DNA of 64,000 nucleotides from JAWKOK01 sp963765875. GTDB taxonomy: Bacteria > Chloroflexota > Anaerolineae > Caldilineales > Caldilineaceae. This document shows, piece after piece, positions 18,415-27,388 of this stretch; within the stretch, counting starts at the first letter, position 1; each line of letters opens with the position of its first letter. Under the pieces are notes generated by a model. It was not told the DNA's origin. It saw only the letters and a program-made list of their open reading frames with translations, and made no database searches. The stretch spans positions 153,864-217,863 of the forward strand of contig CAVXYK010000001.1 in NCBI GenBank assembly GCA_963765875.1, given 5' to 3'. The position numbers and the translations under genes are program-made.

Positions 18415-21400
18415 TTATCTTGCCACGGCAACCAGAGGCAAGAACACTTTTTGGCTGACGGAACGGCCATCACCGTTCCAGGAAAAGAGTTTGCCGCTCA
18501 AATCGCCTGCCACAATTTCCAGGGCGTCGTCCGCATCCAGATTCGCAAGCGCAGGTGTACCCTTGACGGAACTATCTGTGCTTTGCGGCCATCCACTGAC
18601 GGCAGAACCGTCGACGTGCCAGGCATAGACGCCGGCGCTGTCTGAACCGACGACGATCTCCGGCGTGCCGTCACCATCCACATCGCCCACCTGAGGTGAG
18701 GAGAAGACGTCGGCATCGGTTGTCTGTGGCCATCCATCAAGTAGATTTCCAGAGTGATGCCAGGCCCATACTTTGTCATCGTCGCTGCCAATGATGATCT
18801 CCAAATCCTGATCGCCGTCCATGTTGGCCAAGATGGGGGAGGAACGAACGATCCAGCCGGTTGCACGTTTCCACATGAGTGTGCCGGTGGCGTCCAGAAC
18901 ATAGACGTAGCTGTCTCCGGAGCCGACAACGGTCTCCAACCCGGCCGAACTGACATCGAGATCACCGACCGCCGGTGTCGAAAGCACCATATCGTCCGTC
19001 TCAAAAATCCAACGCACGCTGCCGTCGGCATTGAAAGCATAGACACGCTGATCCGTAGAACCGACGATGATTTCCAAACTGCCGTTGCCGTCCAAGTCAG
19101 CCAACTGCGGTGAACTATTGATCACCTGGCCGCCGAATCGGTCTTCCACGCCGCCAATGCTGACGGGCCAACCGGGCTTGGCAATACCTGCGGCATTAAA
19201 CGCATAGAGTTGCCCGTCCGTTGCAGGCACGACCATGTCCGGCAAGCCGTCGCCGTCAAGATCGCCCACGGCCGGCGTGGCCAGCACCCGGAAGCCCTCG
19301 TTGAGCATCACCGGCCAGCCTTCAACCACGGTTCCATCATAATGCCAGGCATAGAGCCGCCCATCTGATGCGCCGACCAACACCTCCTGCATGCCGTCAC
19401 CGTCGAGATCGGCAATCGCTGCGGCCGCCTTGATACCCCCTTCGACTGGCTGAGGCCAGCCGGGCAGCGGATTGTGAAGGGCATCCATCACCTCGACATG
19501 ATTGTTGAGCAGGTTGCCGATGATGATCTCGGTTTTTCCGTCGTCATTTAGATCGCCGGCCACCGCGCCGGCGAAATAGCGAGATTCGGGCGCCGCCTCA
19601 TCAAAGACCTGAATATCGGCAGCTGCAACTCCCCACGTCCATATCCACTGCGTGGTGGCGTTCTCTGGCAGCCACCAGTCAACGAAGTCTGTCTTGCCCG
19701 AATCGATGTGGTCGGTGTACTGCTCGTACCCACGCCAAATCCCTATAAACTCTACCGGCCACTGCCATCCGTCTGAAAAGGTCTGGGCCAGAGGCAGGTC
19801 GTAGCCCAGCAAGGGACTGTTGGGATCTCTGGCCGAGTTGACGACCTGAGAATTATCCAGCTCCCCTGGAATCAAGAGGTGAACCTCTTGTTCGGTATTG
19901 ATGACGAAGATGTAGGGATCCCAGGGTATCGGCGGAAGTGCCACCATGGGATTGGCGCCGGCATCATTCAGATAGATGGTCAGCTTCGCTGTTCTGCCGT
20001 CGACTGTACCGGGCTGGCTGGGACGTGTATTGGTATCAAACATGCCCGGAGTCGGCGGCAGAGCAGTTCTGGTGTTTTCAAAAATGGTGAAGTCGGTGTC
20101 GTCGGCAAAGTCATTGGTCTCTTCACTGACCAGGGCTCCATTGCCATCGTAGACCGCCAGTGTGGCGATGCCGCCGCCTTGCAGTGGTAATTTGTGAAGG
20201 AATCGGTGATAGTAGCCGGCTCCTCTGGCCAGCGCTTCGTAGTCGATCTCAAGTGCAGCCAACTGCCCCGCACCGTTTTGACCCATCTGAATGTCGATGC
20301 GGGCCACGAAGTCGTTGTAGTCCCAGTCGGACCAGCCTGTGGCCTTCAGGTCTTCGTACGCGACATAGGTCGACTCGCTACTCAATTGCAGCTGATCCCA
20401 ACCGACAAAAACGATGACCAGCGCGTCATCACAGACAGAAGCTGCATCACAGGCTTGATATGCAAAGGTGTCGGGTCCAATATAGCCTGCCGAAGGCGTA
20501 TAGGTGAAAGACCCATTGTTGTTGTTGGCGAGGGCGCCATGACTCGGGGACGTGGTCGCAACAGTACTGCTTGGGTTCAGATTGCTGTCAGGATCGGAGT
20601 CATTGCCAATGACATCAATCACGATGGCTGCATCTTTGGCGATTTTGACATGGTCATCGCCGGCCACCGGCGCCTTGTTTGGCGGGCCCACATTGACTGT
20701 CACGGTAGCCGAATCGCAAACCACTGGCGACGCATCGTTACACACTTGATAAACATATGTGTCGGGGCCGGCGAAGTTCGAGATCGGCGCATAGGTGATT
20801 GTACCGTCCTGATTGACGACAGTCGCCCCCTTGGTCGGGTTGGTGATCATGCTGACGCTGCTTGCATTGATGCTTGTACCAGGAACGGAGGAATCGTTCG
20901 CCGTCACGTCCGTGGTCACCGGTGTTCCTCCTAACGTGGAGTCGGTGTCGTTATTGGCCACGGCATCGGGGAATGGGCTGACAGAAAGAGCGCAGCTCGC
21001 TCCGTCATTGCTGTTAGTCTGCGCACCAATTGCCGTAAAAGCCCCAACCGCCGTCGTATTCGACAGGGTATTGAAATCGTAATTCAGCACAATCCGAAAA
21101 ACGTTGCCCGAGACATTATTCGAGGCGAAGAGTTCGCCGCGGGTGTTGGCCACCGGGTAGTTTGCGCCAAAGGTCCCCGTTTCACCGGTGATATCGCCTG
21201 AGAGGGGAACCGTTGTGACTTCTGCAGCGGAGTCCGTCAGTCCATCCAGCTGAAAGAAGACCAGATTCGTTCCGTCTTTCTGAACACCGACAAAGCAGAA
21301 CTCGACCTCGGGCGTGCTAGGGTCGTCACAGTCGGAATAGCCAAAGTCAGCAATTTTGTCGATTCCGCCGGCAGACAGGCTGATCTGGGAGGCTGTCTGC

Positions 21401-21918
21401 ATAGACACATCAATCCGATACATGGCGGAGCCGCGACGAATATAGAGGTTGCCGTACAGATCAAACGCCCCGACGAAGATGGAGCCGGAGGGGAGCCCGG
21501 ATATGGCACCTAAATCTTGACCGACTCCATCGCTCCCGATCTTCAGCAGGTGATTGCTGCCGCCCAGGATCCCGTAGATGAAGTCATCCTCGACATTGTA
21601 GGATATACCGTTATAGGGACCGATATCATTGGTCTGAATTAACGTGTAGTCCCCCGTTTCCGGATCCAGTTTATACAGTCGATTGAAATTGCCCTCATAC
21701 GGTATGCCCGACCCAAGGTTATTCACTACCTGGAAAAAGTCGGGGCTACACTGAAACGGCGTACCTGACTGTGCTTGCGCCTGCCCATGGGGCACAAGTG
21801 ATGCCAATATGGTGACAAGGACCAGAATCAGCCCCATTGCCACGTTTGACCATACGCTCAAGTGAACTGGAGTGGGCGTAATGCTTCCGTTGTCCTCGTC
21901 CTGGTTATAGATATACAT
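18415..21918 (-). CDS. large secreted protein: cadherin-like, LruC-like and FG-GAP/VCBS repeats
   Basis: 1167-residue exported protein. A hydrophobic signal segment at about 28-47 ends near GQAQAQS. A beta-propeller-like region (about 55-320, resembling DUF6923) follows. Then come two tandem cadherin-like or Ig-like modules of the DNDTDSTLGGTPV / GDDHVKIAKDAAIVIDVIGND type (motif DVIGNDSD). A LruC-like domain has DWDYNDFVARI. The rest is a seven-bladed FG-GAP/VCBS set with repeated GDLDGDGLPD and ADLDGNGSLEI Ca-binding loops. It ends QKVFLPLVAVAR, an FLPLV-type terminus frequent in exported Chloroflexota proteins. The ATG at 21918 follows AGGAG by 9 nt. Role inferred: cell-surface or matrix adhesin. 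It follows the flippase gene on the same strand. Confidence 0.83.
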   Translation of the reverse strand: MYIYNQDEDNGSITPTPVHLSVWSNVAMGLILVLVTILASLVPHGQAQAQSGTPFQCSPDFFQVVNNLGSGIPYEGNFNRLYKLDPETGDYTLIQTNDIGPYNGISYNVEDDFIYGILGGSNHLLKIGSDGVGQDLGAISGLPSGSIFVGAFDLYGNLYIRRGSAMYRIDVSMQTASQISLSAGGIDKIADFGYSDCDDPSTPEVEFCFVGVQKDGTNLVFFQLDGLTDSAAEVTTVPLSGDITGETGTFGANYPVANTRGELFASNNVSGNVFRIVLNYDFNTLSNTTAVGAFTAIGAQTNSNDGASCALSVSPFPDAVANNDTDSTLGGTPVTTDVTANDSSVPGTSINASSVSMITNPTKGATVVNQDGTITYAPISNFAGPDTYVYQVCNDASPVVCDSATVTVNVGPPNKAPVAGDDHVKIAKDAAIVIDVIGNDSDPDSNLNPSSTVATTSPSHGALANNNNGSFTYTPSAGYIGPDTFAYQACDAASVCDDALVIVFVGWDQLQLSSESTYVAYEDLKATGWSDWDYNDFVARIDIQMGQNGAGQLAALEIDYEALARGAGYYHRFLHKLPLQGGGIATLAVYDGNGALVSEETNDFADDTDFTIFENTRTALPPTPGMFDTNTRPSQPGTVDGRTAKLTIYLNDAGANPMVALPPIPWDPYIFVINTEQEVHLLIPGELDNSQVVNSARDPNSPLLGYDLPLAQTFSDGWQWPVEFIGIWRGYEQYTDHIDSGKTDFVDWWLPENATTQWIWTWGVAAADIQVFDEAAPESRYFAGAVAGDLNDDGKTEIIIGNLLNNHVEVMDALHNPLPGWPQPVEGGIKAAAAIADLDGDGMQEVLVGASDGRLYAWHYDGTVVEGWPVMLNEGFRVLATPAVGDLDGDGLPDMVVPATDGQLYAFNAAGIAKPGWPVSIGGVEDRFGGQVINSSPQLADLDGNGSLEIIVGSTDQRVYAFNADGSVRWIFETDDMVLSTPAVGDLDVSSAGLETVVGSGDSYVYVLDATGTLMWKRATGWIVRSSPILANMDGDQDLEIIIGSDDDKVWAWHHSGNLLDGWPQTTDADVFSSPQVGDVDGDGTPEIVVGSDSAGVYAWHVDGSAVSGWPQSTDSSVKGTPALANLDADDALEIVAGDLSGKLFSWNGDGRSVSQKVFLPLVAVAR

Positions 21919-21942
21919 CAATGTTTTCTCCTAAATTATCAG

Positions 21943-21965
21943 GTTTCGACGAATCGCGTCGAAAC
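21943..21965. terminator. intercistronic hairpin between flippase and secreted-protein genes
   Basis: Perfect 9-bp stem GTTTCGACG / CGTCGAAAC with a 5-nt loop, placed between the flippase stop (22011) and the next minus-strand start (21918). No strong U tract follows, so partial termination or mRNA processing is as likely as full termination. Confidence 0.45.
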
Positions 21966-22010
21966 AGGTGTTGGGACAACCGTCCCAAATTCGCAGTCAG
22001 AATCGATATC

Positions 22011-23450
22011 CTAGTCCGACGAGCCATCGACTAGCGTTGGAGAGTGTCTCGTCTCTTTTTCTGATGAGTGCCTCGTAGCAACCGCGCGTACGGTGTCCCA
22101 AATCATTAATGTCAGGAAGAGTACGGCCATCAGCGCTACCTGTACGAGCACAATCTGAAGAATGGATGTATGGAAGATCCAGATCAGAACGATCTGGGCA
22201 ATACCGGCGCCAATGGCAACATAGGTCCCGGCCGCTTCGCCCAATGAGAGCCGGTAGTGTATGACAACATTGGCCAGTGCGTAGAACATGGTTGCCAGTG
22301 CATAGAGCCAGAGATATGGCGATATCGACAAATACGCGGGACCAAATAGAAACTGGACAATCTGCTCTGGGAAGAGATAGGCGCCGGCCACGAGCACAAG
22401 CGAGATGAGCAGTACAATACCCAGTGCGAGATAGAGCAGATATCGGTGCGACTCTCCGCGGCGGCTGCGTTGGGCCACGATGGGAAACATGACAATCACG
22501 ATGGACCAGGTGGCGAAGAATACGATGCGGCCCATCAATGCCAGCGCCGCATATTGACCCGCCATCTCGGCCGGGTAAAAACGACGGACCAAAAGAATAT
22601 CACTGTTGTTGATCAGGATCTGGCTCAACTGGGCAATGAGAACCGGACCCGCGAATGCCAACACTTGGACGCCCAGCCTTGACTCGAGCACGCTTGGTAT
22701 GGGCAGATCGATGCGGACACGGCGTGCCAGGCCCCAGGCCACAACAAACGAGAGCCCAATGCCGAAGACCGCACCGTTGACCGACCATCCGAGCACGACG
22801 AAGATCATGCTGAGAACCAGTCGAGACCACATCTCACCTTGGTATGTCAGCGCCAGCCAGGAGAATCTCGTGCGTCCCTGAAGCAGACCGCGGTCAACGC
22901 CCTGAACGATGTAGAACGGAACGAAGAGGCCAAAGATGACGAAAGGCAGCATGGAGCGTGTATCGAAAAAGCGAGACCAGAGTGGGGCTCCTGCGACGAA
23001 CAGAACGGCCAACCCCAGACCGAACCCGGCTGCGATTCGTACCAACCAGCGGCGCAAGTTGGATAGTTGAACCGGGTCATGATCGGCGGTGAAGATTGCG
23101 GCGAATCGTGCCGCCGGGGTCTGAAAGGCGGCCGTCACAAACGAGGTCATCAAGAATAGGGTGATGATAAGACTGAGATCCGCAAAAGCTGCCGGGCCCA
23201 GCCATCGCCCCAAAATCAAATTGAAGAGATAGTTGCCGAGATTCACCAACGTCGCACTGGCAACCAGTAGTGCACTGCCCGAGATGAGACGGCTGTGCAA
23301 TGCCTTTGTGGGGCGAACCACGGCTTCGGTGGGTATCGCTGTAACCGGCTGTGGCTCCACAGCATCGGTGGAGGATGACAGTGGTTTGACCCCGGTCCCT
23401 CGCTCGAAGCTAGATTTGCTTGCTGTTTTGATGGCGATATCCGTCGTCAT
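22011..23450 (-). CDS. polysaccharide flippase (Wzx/MATE-like, MOP superfamily)
   Basis: 479-residue membrane protein with 12-14 hydrophobic segments and a 60-residue polar N-terminal extension. Family-typical stretches are LVASATLVNLGNYLFNLILG (LVNLGNYLFN), RWLGPAAFADLSLI near residue 90, and QGVDRGLLQGRTRF near 185. The MOP flippases move lipid-linked glycan units across the membrane. Its setting beside glycosyltransferases, ManC and a Wzy-like polymerase supports a Wzx role in exopolysaccharide export. The long cytoplasmic N-terminus is unusual for Wzx proteins but common in Chloroflexota homologues as far as I recall. Confidence 0.85.
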   Translation of the reverse strand: MTTDIAIKTASKSSFERGTGVKPLSSSTDAVEPQPVTAIPTEAVVRPTKALHSRLISGSALLVASATLVNLGNYLFNLILGRWLGPAAFADLSLIITLFLMTSFVTAAFQTPAARFAAIFTADHDPVQLSNLRRWLVRIAAGFGLGLAVLFVAGAPLWSRFFDTRSMLPFVIFGLFVPFYIVQGVDRGLLQGRTRFSWLALTYQGEMWSRLVLSMIFVVLGWSVNGAVFGIGLSFVVAWGLARRVRIDLPIPSVLESRLGVQVLAFAGPVLIAQLSQILINNSDILLVRRFYPAEMAGQYAALALMGRIVFFATWSIVIVMFPIVAQRSRRGESHRYLLYLALGIVLLISLVLVAGAYLFPEQIVQFLFGPAYLSISPYLWLYALATMFYALANVVIHYRLSLGEAAGTYVAIGAGIAQIVLIWIFHTSILQIVLVQVALMAVLFLTLMIWDTVRAVATRHSSEKETRHSPTLVDGSSD

Positions 23451-24039
23451 AGTTGGTTAAACCTTGTACGTACTTTCCGACCTTCAGGTCGATTCCAGAA
23501 GAGAGTCTTATCCGCCTACTTGGCCTGTGCCGAGCCGACAGTCCAGGAAATTTCATCTGATAGCCGCATCAGAAGTTCCTTCACGCACATAGGGTACAAC
23601 AGGTGGAATCCCATCTTCATAAATCTTTGGTTGAATCGCTCTTAAGAATTTTTAATGCGGCCTACAGATTTAGGGATCGCCAAAACCGTCCGACTGATAG
23701 CCGGACCTGGGTATCTTTTAGAGTTCACGATTCTGGAGAAGGCTAGGTTCTTCGCTGCTTGCTACACAACGAATATGGCGAGGATCACAAGGCGATTTAC
23801 CAAGTCAGATAGACGTTTGAACGCTGCCTTGTCTGTATGGAAATCGCGTGCGTTCGAGGAAATACTAGAGGGTGATACTTCAGTGGTGACACGGCCATGG
23901 AGAATGGAATGCCTTACTCCGTTGGCGCTCCAAATGAGCTTGAGAAATCAGGGTTGGCCTGGGGCAGAAACTCGCGGCTCGCGGTTTTCGGGCCCTCCAT
24001 TTTTGGCAGTGTATCAATCGTCGGCCTTGCGGTGGACAA
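23451..24039. other. 589-bp intergenic region without a recognisable gene
   Basis: Open frames in this stretch have no recognisable domain and no convincing ribosome site. It separates the flippase from the STAS/anti-sigma pair; all neighbours are on the minus strand, so promoter elements for the flippase are expected around 23460-23650. No repeats were noted. Confidence 0.4.
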
Positions 24040-24381
24040 TCAGCGGAACATTTTTGCTGCGTCGTCCGCACTCGATGCCATGTCGAAGATTCTGTCGAAC
24101 TTCGTCAGATTAAGGACTCTACGCGCCGCTTCGGTCTGCGGCCAGACCAATTTGACGTCTCCAGCGGCTGAACGCGCCCTTTTCAATGCGTTGACGAGGA
24201 CGGCCATGCCGGCACTGTCAAGAAAGGGAACGGCGGAAAGATCGATCACCAGGTTGCAGTCACCGGCGTCAATGTAAGCGTTCAAGCGGCTGCGTAGTTC
24301 CGGGGCGTTCATCACGTCAATTCGCTCTTGGGGTGAGACAGTCACGATATGGAACGTGGATCTGCTATCTTGAATGTTCAT
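24040..24381 (-). CDS. STAS-domain anti-sigma factor antagonist
   Basis: 113-residue STAS protein with ERIDVMNAPELRSRL near the N-terminus, LVIDLSAVPFLDSAGMAVLVNALK in the centre (phospho-Ser in FLDSAGM) and VKLVWPQTEAARRVLNLTKFDRIFD at the end (RRVLNLTKFDRIF). The ATG at 24381 was chosen because the domain begins there; it overlaps the end of the upstream anti-sigma kinase gene by 17 nt, so the pair is translationally coupled. It is a second antagonist beside the one at 12.6 kb, perhaps serving the same kinase. Confidence 0.87.
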   Translation of the reverse strand: MNIQDSRSTFHIVTVSPQERIDVMNAPELRSRLNAYIDAGDCNLVIDLSAVPFLDSAGMAVLVNALKRARSAAGDVKLVWPQTEAARRVLNLTKFDRIFDMASSADDAAKMFR

Positions 24382-24889
24382 CGGTGAGATTTCCTTTTTG
24401 AAAGAGACTATCGTTTCCAAGCGGGCTAGGCTGGATTTCCAGACGCCACATATTGTATTCACCAACGCGCCGATACTCGACGCTGTCCATCAGCATGTGG
24501 GCCAGGAACAGGCCATAGCCTCCGTCGCCATGGTCATCCAGGTCTTCCGATGGCTCCTCGTGTCCATTCGATACACCAGTGAACGGAATACCACTGTCGC
24601 GCAACGTCACCACCAGCTGAACCGCGGGTCTCTCTATCAGGCCCAGCCATAGCTCTATCTGAGCGTCGCGTTTGAACTCGTAGGCGTGCTCAACAATATT
24701 GGTGCATATCTCGTGGACTGCGAGTTTGACGTTATAGACGGCAGCCTCGTCAAAAGAGTCTACATTCTCGAGCAAAGACTCTATGGGTTCATCAATGGTA
24801 CGCAACGCTTCAAACGTGGCCTGGATCTGTAGGCGGATTTCCATGACTAACTGTGAAGAGGATGTATTTTGATACGCTTCTGAGTTCAA
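24365..24889 (-). CDS. anti-sigma regulatory factor, RsbW-like serine kinase (HATPase_c_2)
   Basis: 174-residue GHKL ATPase of the RsbW/SpoIIAB type, which binds a sigma factor or another partner and phosphorylates its STAS antagonist. The N box is VHEICTNIVEHAYE at about 67-80, G1 is LRDSGIPF and the G2 region is DHGDGGYGLFLAHMLMD. TTG at 24889 has GAGGTGA seven nt upstream; an internal ATG at 24844 has no comparable site. It is coupled to the STAS gene downstream. No sigma factor gene is present in the window, so the target is unknown. Confidence 0.87.
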   Translation of the reverse strand: MNSEAYQNTSSSQLVMEIRLQIQATFEALRTIDEPIESLLENVDSFDEAAVYNVKLAVHEICTNIVEHAYEFKRDAQIELWLGLIERPAVQLVVTLRDSGIPFTGVSNGHEEPSEDLDDHGDGGYGLFLAHMLMDSVEYRRVGEYNMWRLEIQPSPLGNDSLFQKGNLTDEHSR

Positions 24890-24962
24890 CCGGTCACCTC
24901 ACTTGCTCTCGCCGTCTACGTGCCAACTCGACAGCTGTAGGGCATATAGGATGCGTGTTCAC

Positions 24963-26042
24963 CTAGACTAGTTCTGTACGGCCATGGCTGTGCAGGTGCT
25001 CAACAACAGTCGACACATTTTGCATTTTATCACGGTGCCCGATCAGGAGGGCATTTCCACTGTCAACAACAACCAGATCTTGGACCCCAATCAAGCTGAC
25101 AAAAGCTCGATCTGAATAGACGACGTTATCCTGGCTGTCAATGGGAAACAATTCGCCTTTTGCCGTGCTGTTTCCGCAATGATCCTGAACCAAGATGTCG
25201 CCCAACGCATCCCAACTACCGATGTCGCTCCACCCGGCGCGCAGGGGTATTACCGCAACGTCGTTGGCGCCTTCCATTACGCCGAAGTCGATGCTGATGC
25301 TGGGCATGCGTGCCCAGGCGGCTGCAAGCACTTTTGCGCTGTCCTGCGAATCCGATCCCTGGCGAATATCGGACAGGCAATCATAGACGGCCGGGAGCTG
25401 ACGTTCGATTTCGTTCAGCAGTCGATCTGCCCGGCTGATGAACATGCCACTGTTCCAATAATGCCGGCCATCAACCACAAGTCGCTGGGCCGTGGGCAGA
25501 TCCGGTTTTTCGAGAAAGGTATCGACGCTGTACACAGGTTGTTCCATGCCCTCATGGTGAGGCACAAGTTGACCTTGTCTGATGTAACCGTATCCTGTAT
25601 GCGGGACGGTCGGCTCAATGCCGAGGGTCACAATGTGATTGCTCTGAGCCATCGCTTCCGCCAATGTTAAGGCCTTGCGCAATGAGGCCGCATCTTGAAT
25701 GAGATGATCTGCAGGCAGAAAAGCGACAACAGCATCCGGGTCACGGTGGTGCAAATGCGTGCAGGCCAGGCCGATCGCCGGTCCGGTGTTGCGTCCCTGG
25801 GGTTCAACCAGTAAATTCTCGGCTGGGAGTTGAGGGAGTTGCTCGATTGCCAGTTCCAGATAGGCGTTACCGGTGAGCACGTAGATATGGTCATCATCTA
25901 CCAGGCCATCCAATCGGGCGACGGTCTCTTGGATCATGGTCTGGCCACGTCCGGCGATATCGGCAAACTGTTTGGGCAGGTCCTGTCTACTGCGCGGCCA
26001 AAGACGTGTCCCACGGCCACCGGCAAGTATTGCGACGTACAT
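24963..26042 (-). CDS. manC: mannose-1-phosphate guanylyltransferase
   Basis: Makes GDP-mannose from mannose-1-phosphate and GTP for surface glycans. The nucleotidyltransferase signature LAGGRGTRLWPRSR with KQF is at residues 5-24. PADHLI near 110, HTGYGYIR and the FLEKPD motif near 175 follow, then YWNSGMF. It lacks the C-terminal phosphomannose isomerase domain of long ManC proteins and is about 359 residues, the normal size for the short form. The ATG at 26042 was chosen because GAGGAG sits 8 nt upstream and the family N-terminus begins there; a long in-frame extension upstream is not conserved in type. Product is probably used by the mannosyl-type transferases in the window. Confidence 0.9.
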   Translation of the reverse strand: MYVAILAGGRGTRLWPRSRQDLPKQFADIAGRGQTMIQETVARLDGLVDDDHIYVLTGNAYLELAIEQLPQLPAENLLVEPQGRNTGPAIGLACTHLHHRDPDAVVAFLPADHLIQDAASLRKALTLAEAMAQSNHIVTLGIEPTVPHTGYGYIRQGQLVPHHEGMEQPVYSVDTFLEKPDLPTAQRLVVDGRHYWNSGMFISRADRLLNEIERQLPAVYDCLSDIRQGSDSQDSAKVLAAAWARMPSISIDFGVMEGANDVAVIPLRAGWSDIGSWDALGDILVQDHCGNSTAKGELFPIDSQDNVVYSDRAFVSLIGVQDLVVVDSGNALLIGHRDKMQNVSTVVEHLHSHGRTELV

Positions 26043-26079
26043 AGTCATTCTCCTCATCTCTCCCAGTATCGGAAGGGGT

Positions 26080-27387
26080 TTAGGCAATTGCGCCAATGAG
26101 TTGCATCGGCGCTGCGGATTTCTCATCAAGGCCGAATCGATGGCCGGCCGGAGTGGTCCGCTGTGGCTTTGGCGTCGCTTCCAAGCGATACCCCTCGCCC
26201 AGTCGATAAAGGTCGGAACGTAGGCGACCAAGATCGTCAAGGTTCTTGACGGGTAAGAATCGACTTCTCGGTACTGACAGTGCTTGTGCACCCTGGAAGA
26301 GGCCGATGGCCGAGCCAACGGCTGTTTCAAGCTGGTATACATAGGGTGAATCAGTACGATTCGGGTCTACCCGCTTCGAGTTTCGAATCAGAGGCAGCGG
26401 TAGCGAATTGTCATATTTTCGCAGAACTTTCTGTAAAGTCGGCAAATGTATCCACAGATTATTTGTGTTGAAGAATCTGTGATGCTCAATATCCATGAAA
26501 CGCTGCTGCTCATCGGGATGGCACTGTGCGGATTCACGAATGCAGAGTTGGCCATTTGGCTGCATGGCAAGGTGTCCACCTTTGCGATCTTCTGTTGTAC
26601 GGCGGGCGACTTCCATCACGAACGGCGACTTTTCGGCGACAGCGTATCCAAGAATGCGCGGGTCGATCACTGCGGCTAAATTGTCCGAGTTGCTAACAAA
26701 AAGATACTCATGGCTCGTCGCCAATAGCGTGTCCATCAAGCCGCTGGTCACCAGCGATGCATACAGATCGCCATGACCCGGCGGACACCACTCTTTGGCT
26801 CTGTCTATCGGCCATGTCGCCGGGGAGAGCGTCGCTTTCCAGAGCCTTGGAATCTGATGTTGAACCAATGCCATCGACATACCGTTACCGTCATTGGCTT
26901 GCTTGTCGAGAGCAGCTAGCGTCTGAGCATGTGTGCTGAAGCTATTCAGTAATATCAGCGGTAGTCTGGCCTTGTACTGATAACGTATGTGCGCAACTTG
27001 ACGAACGATAATCTGTAAGAAGGAGAGATTATTTTTCGCAGTCAAGAGCGATTTGGGGCCGTTCAGTCCCATCGTCGTGCCGAGGCCGCCATTTAGTTTC
27101 AGAATCGCCGTTCGGGGCAAGGCCTTACGGCCAAGATCGACATATCTGTCATCCAACTCATCGTAGTGACGTACGTTATCTACCCGCCGAATCGTGTCTT
27201 CTGGGACGAATCCCGATGTGCCGGCTTCAAGTTGCAAAAAATGCCGTCGGAAAATTTCCTGCGCCAAATCAGGCATGCCTGCCATTTTCATCTTCTCGAT
27301 ACCGGCGTTCAGACCATCGTGTGGCCTTGTGTCTTCTATAGCAAACGTCGGTTGTGACCGGCGAGGCAGCGCTATTGATATTGTCAT
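26080..27387 (-). CDS. UTP-glucose-1-phosphate uridylyltransferase, eukaryotic-type (UDPGP family)
   Basis: 435-residue pyrophosphorylase of the UDPGP family (not GalU). It makes UDP-glucose or a related UDP-sugar. The signature LKLNGGLGTTMGLNGPKSLL (GGLGTTMG...PKS) is at about 100-119, PPGHGDLYASL at about 203, VSNSDNLAA near 232 and FFNTNNLW near 310. The C-terminal left-handed helix domain is short compared with eukaryotic enzymes. The ATG at 27387 follows GGAGGAGATAAC and lies one nt after the stop of the PHP gene. With ManC it supplies activated sugars to the glycan cluster. Confidence 0.88.
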   Translation of the reverse strand: MTISIALPRRSQPTFAIEDTRPHDGLNAGIEKMKMAGMPDLAQEIFRRHFLQLEAGTSGFVPEDTIRRVDNVRHYDELDDRYVDLGRKALPRTAILKLNGGLGTTMGLNGPKSLLTAKNNLSFLQIIVRQVAHIRYQYKARLPLILLNSFSTHAQTLAALDKQANDGNGMSMALVQHQIPRLWKATLSPATWPIDRAKEWCPPGHGDLYASLVTSGLMDTLLATSHEYLFVSNSDNLAAVIDPRILGYAVAEKSPFVMEVARRTTEDRKGGHLAMQPNGQLCIRESAQCHPDEQQRFMDIEHHRFFNTNNLWIHLPTLQKVLRKYDNSLPLPLIRNSKRVDPNRTDSPYVYQLETAVGSAIGLFQGAQALSVPRSRFLPVKNLDDLGRLRSDLYRLGEGYRLEATPKPQRTTPAGHRFGLDEKSAAPMQLIGAIA

Positions 27388-27388
27388 G

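Noticed and set aside
20194..20934. 246-codon plus-strand frame inside the secreted protein gene
   Set aside because: It lies entirely opposite cadherin-like repeats and has no domain; a shadow produced by biased codon use.
23655..24113. 152-codon plus-strand frame between flippase and STAS genes
   Set aside because: It overlaps the end of the STAS gene, has no domain and lacks a ribosome site; the region is left as intergenic.
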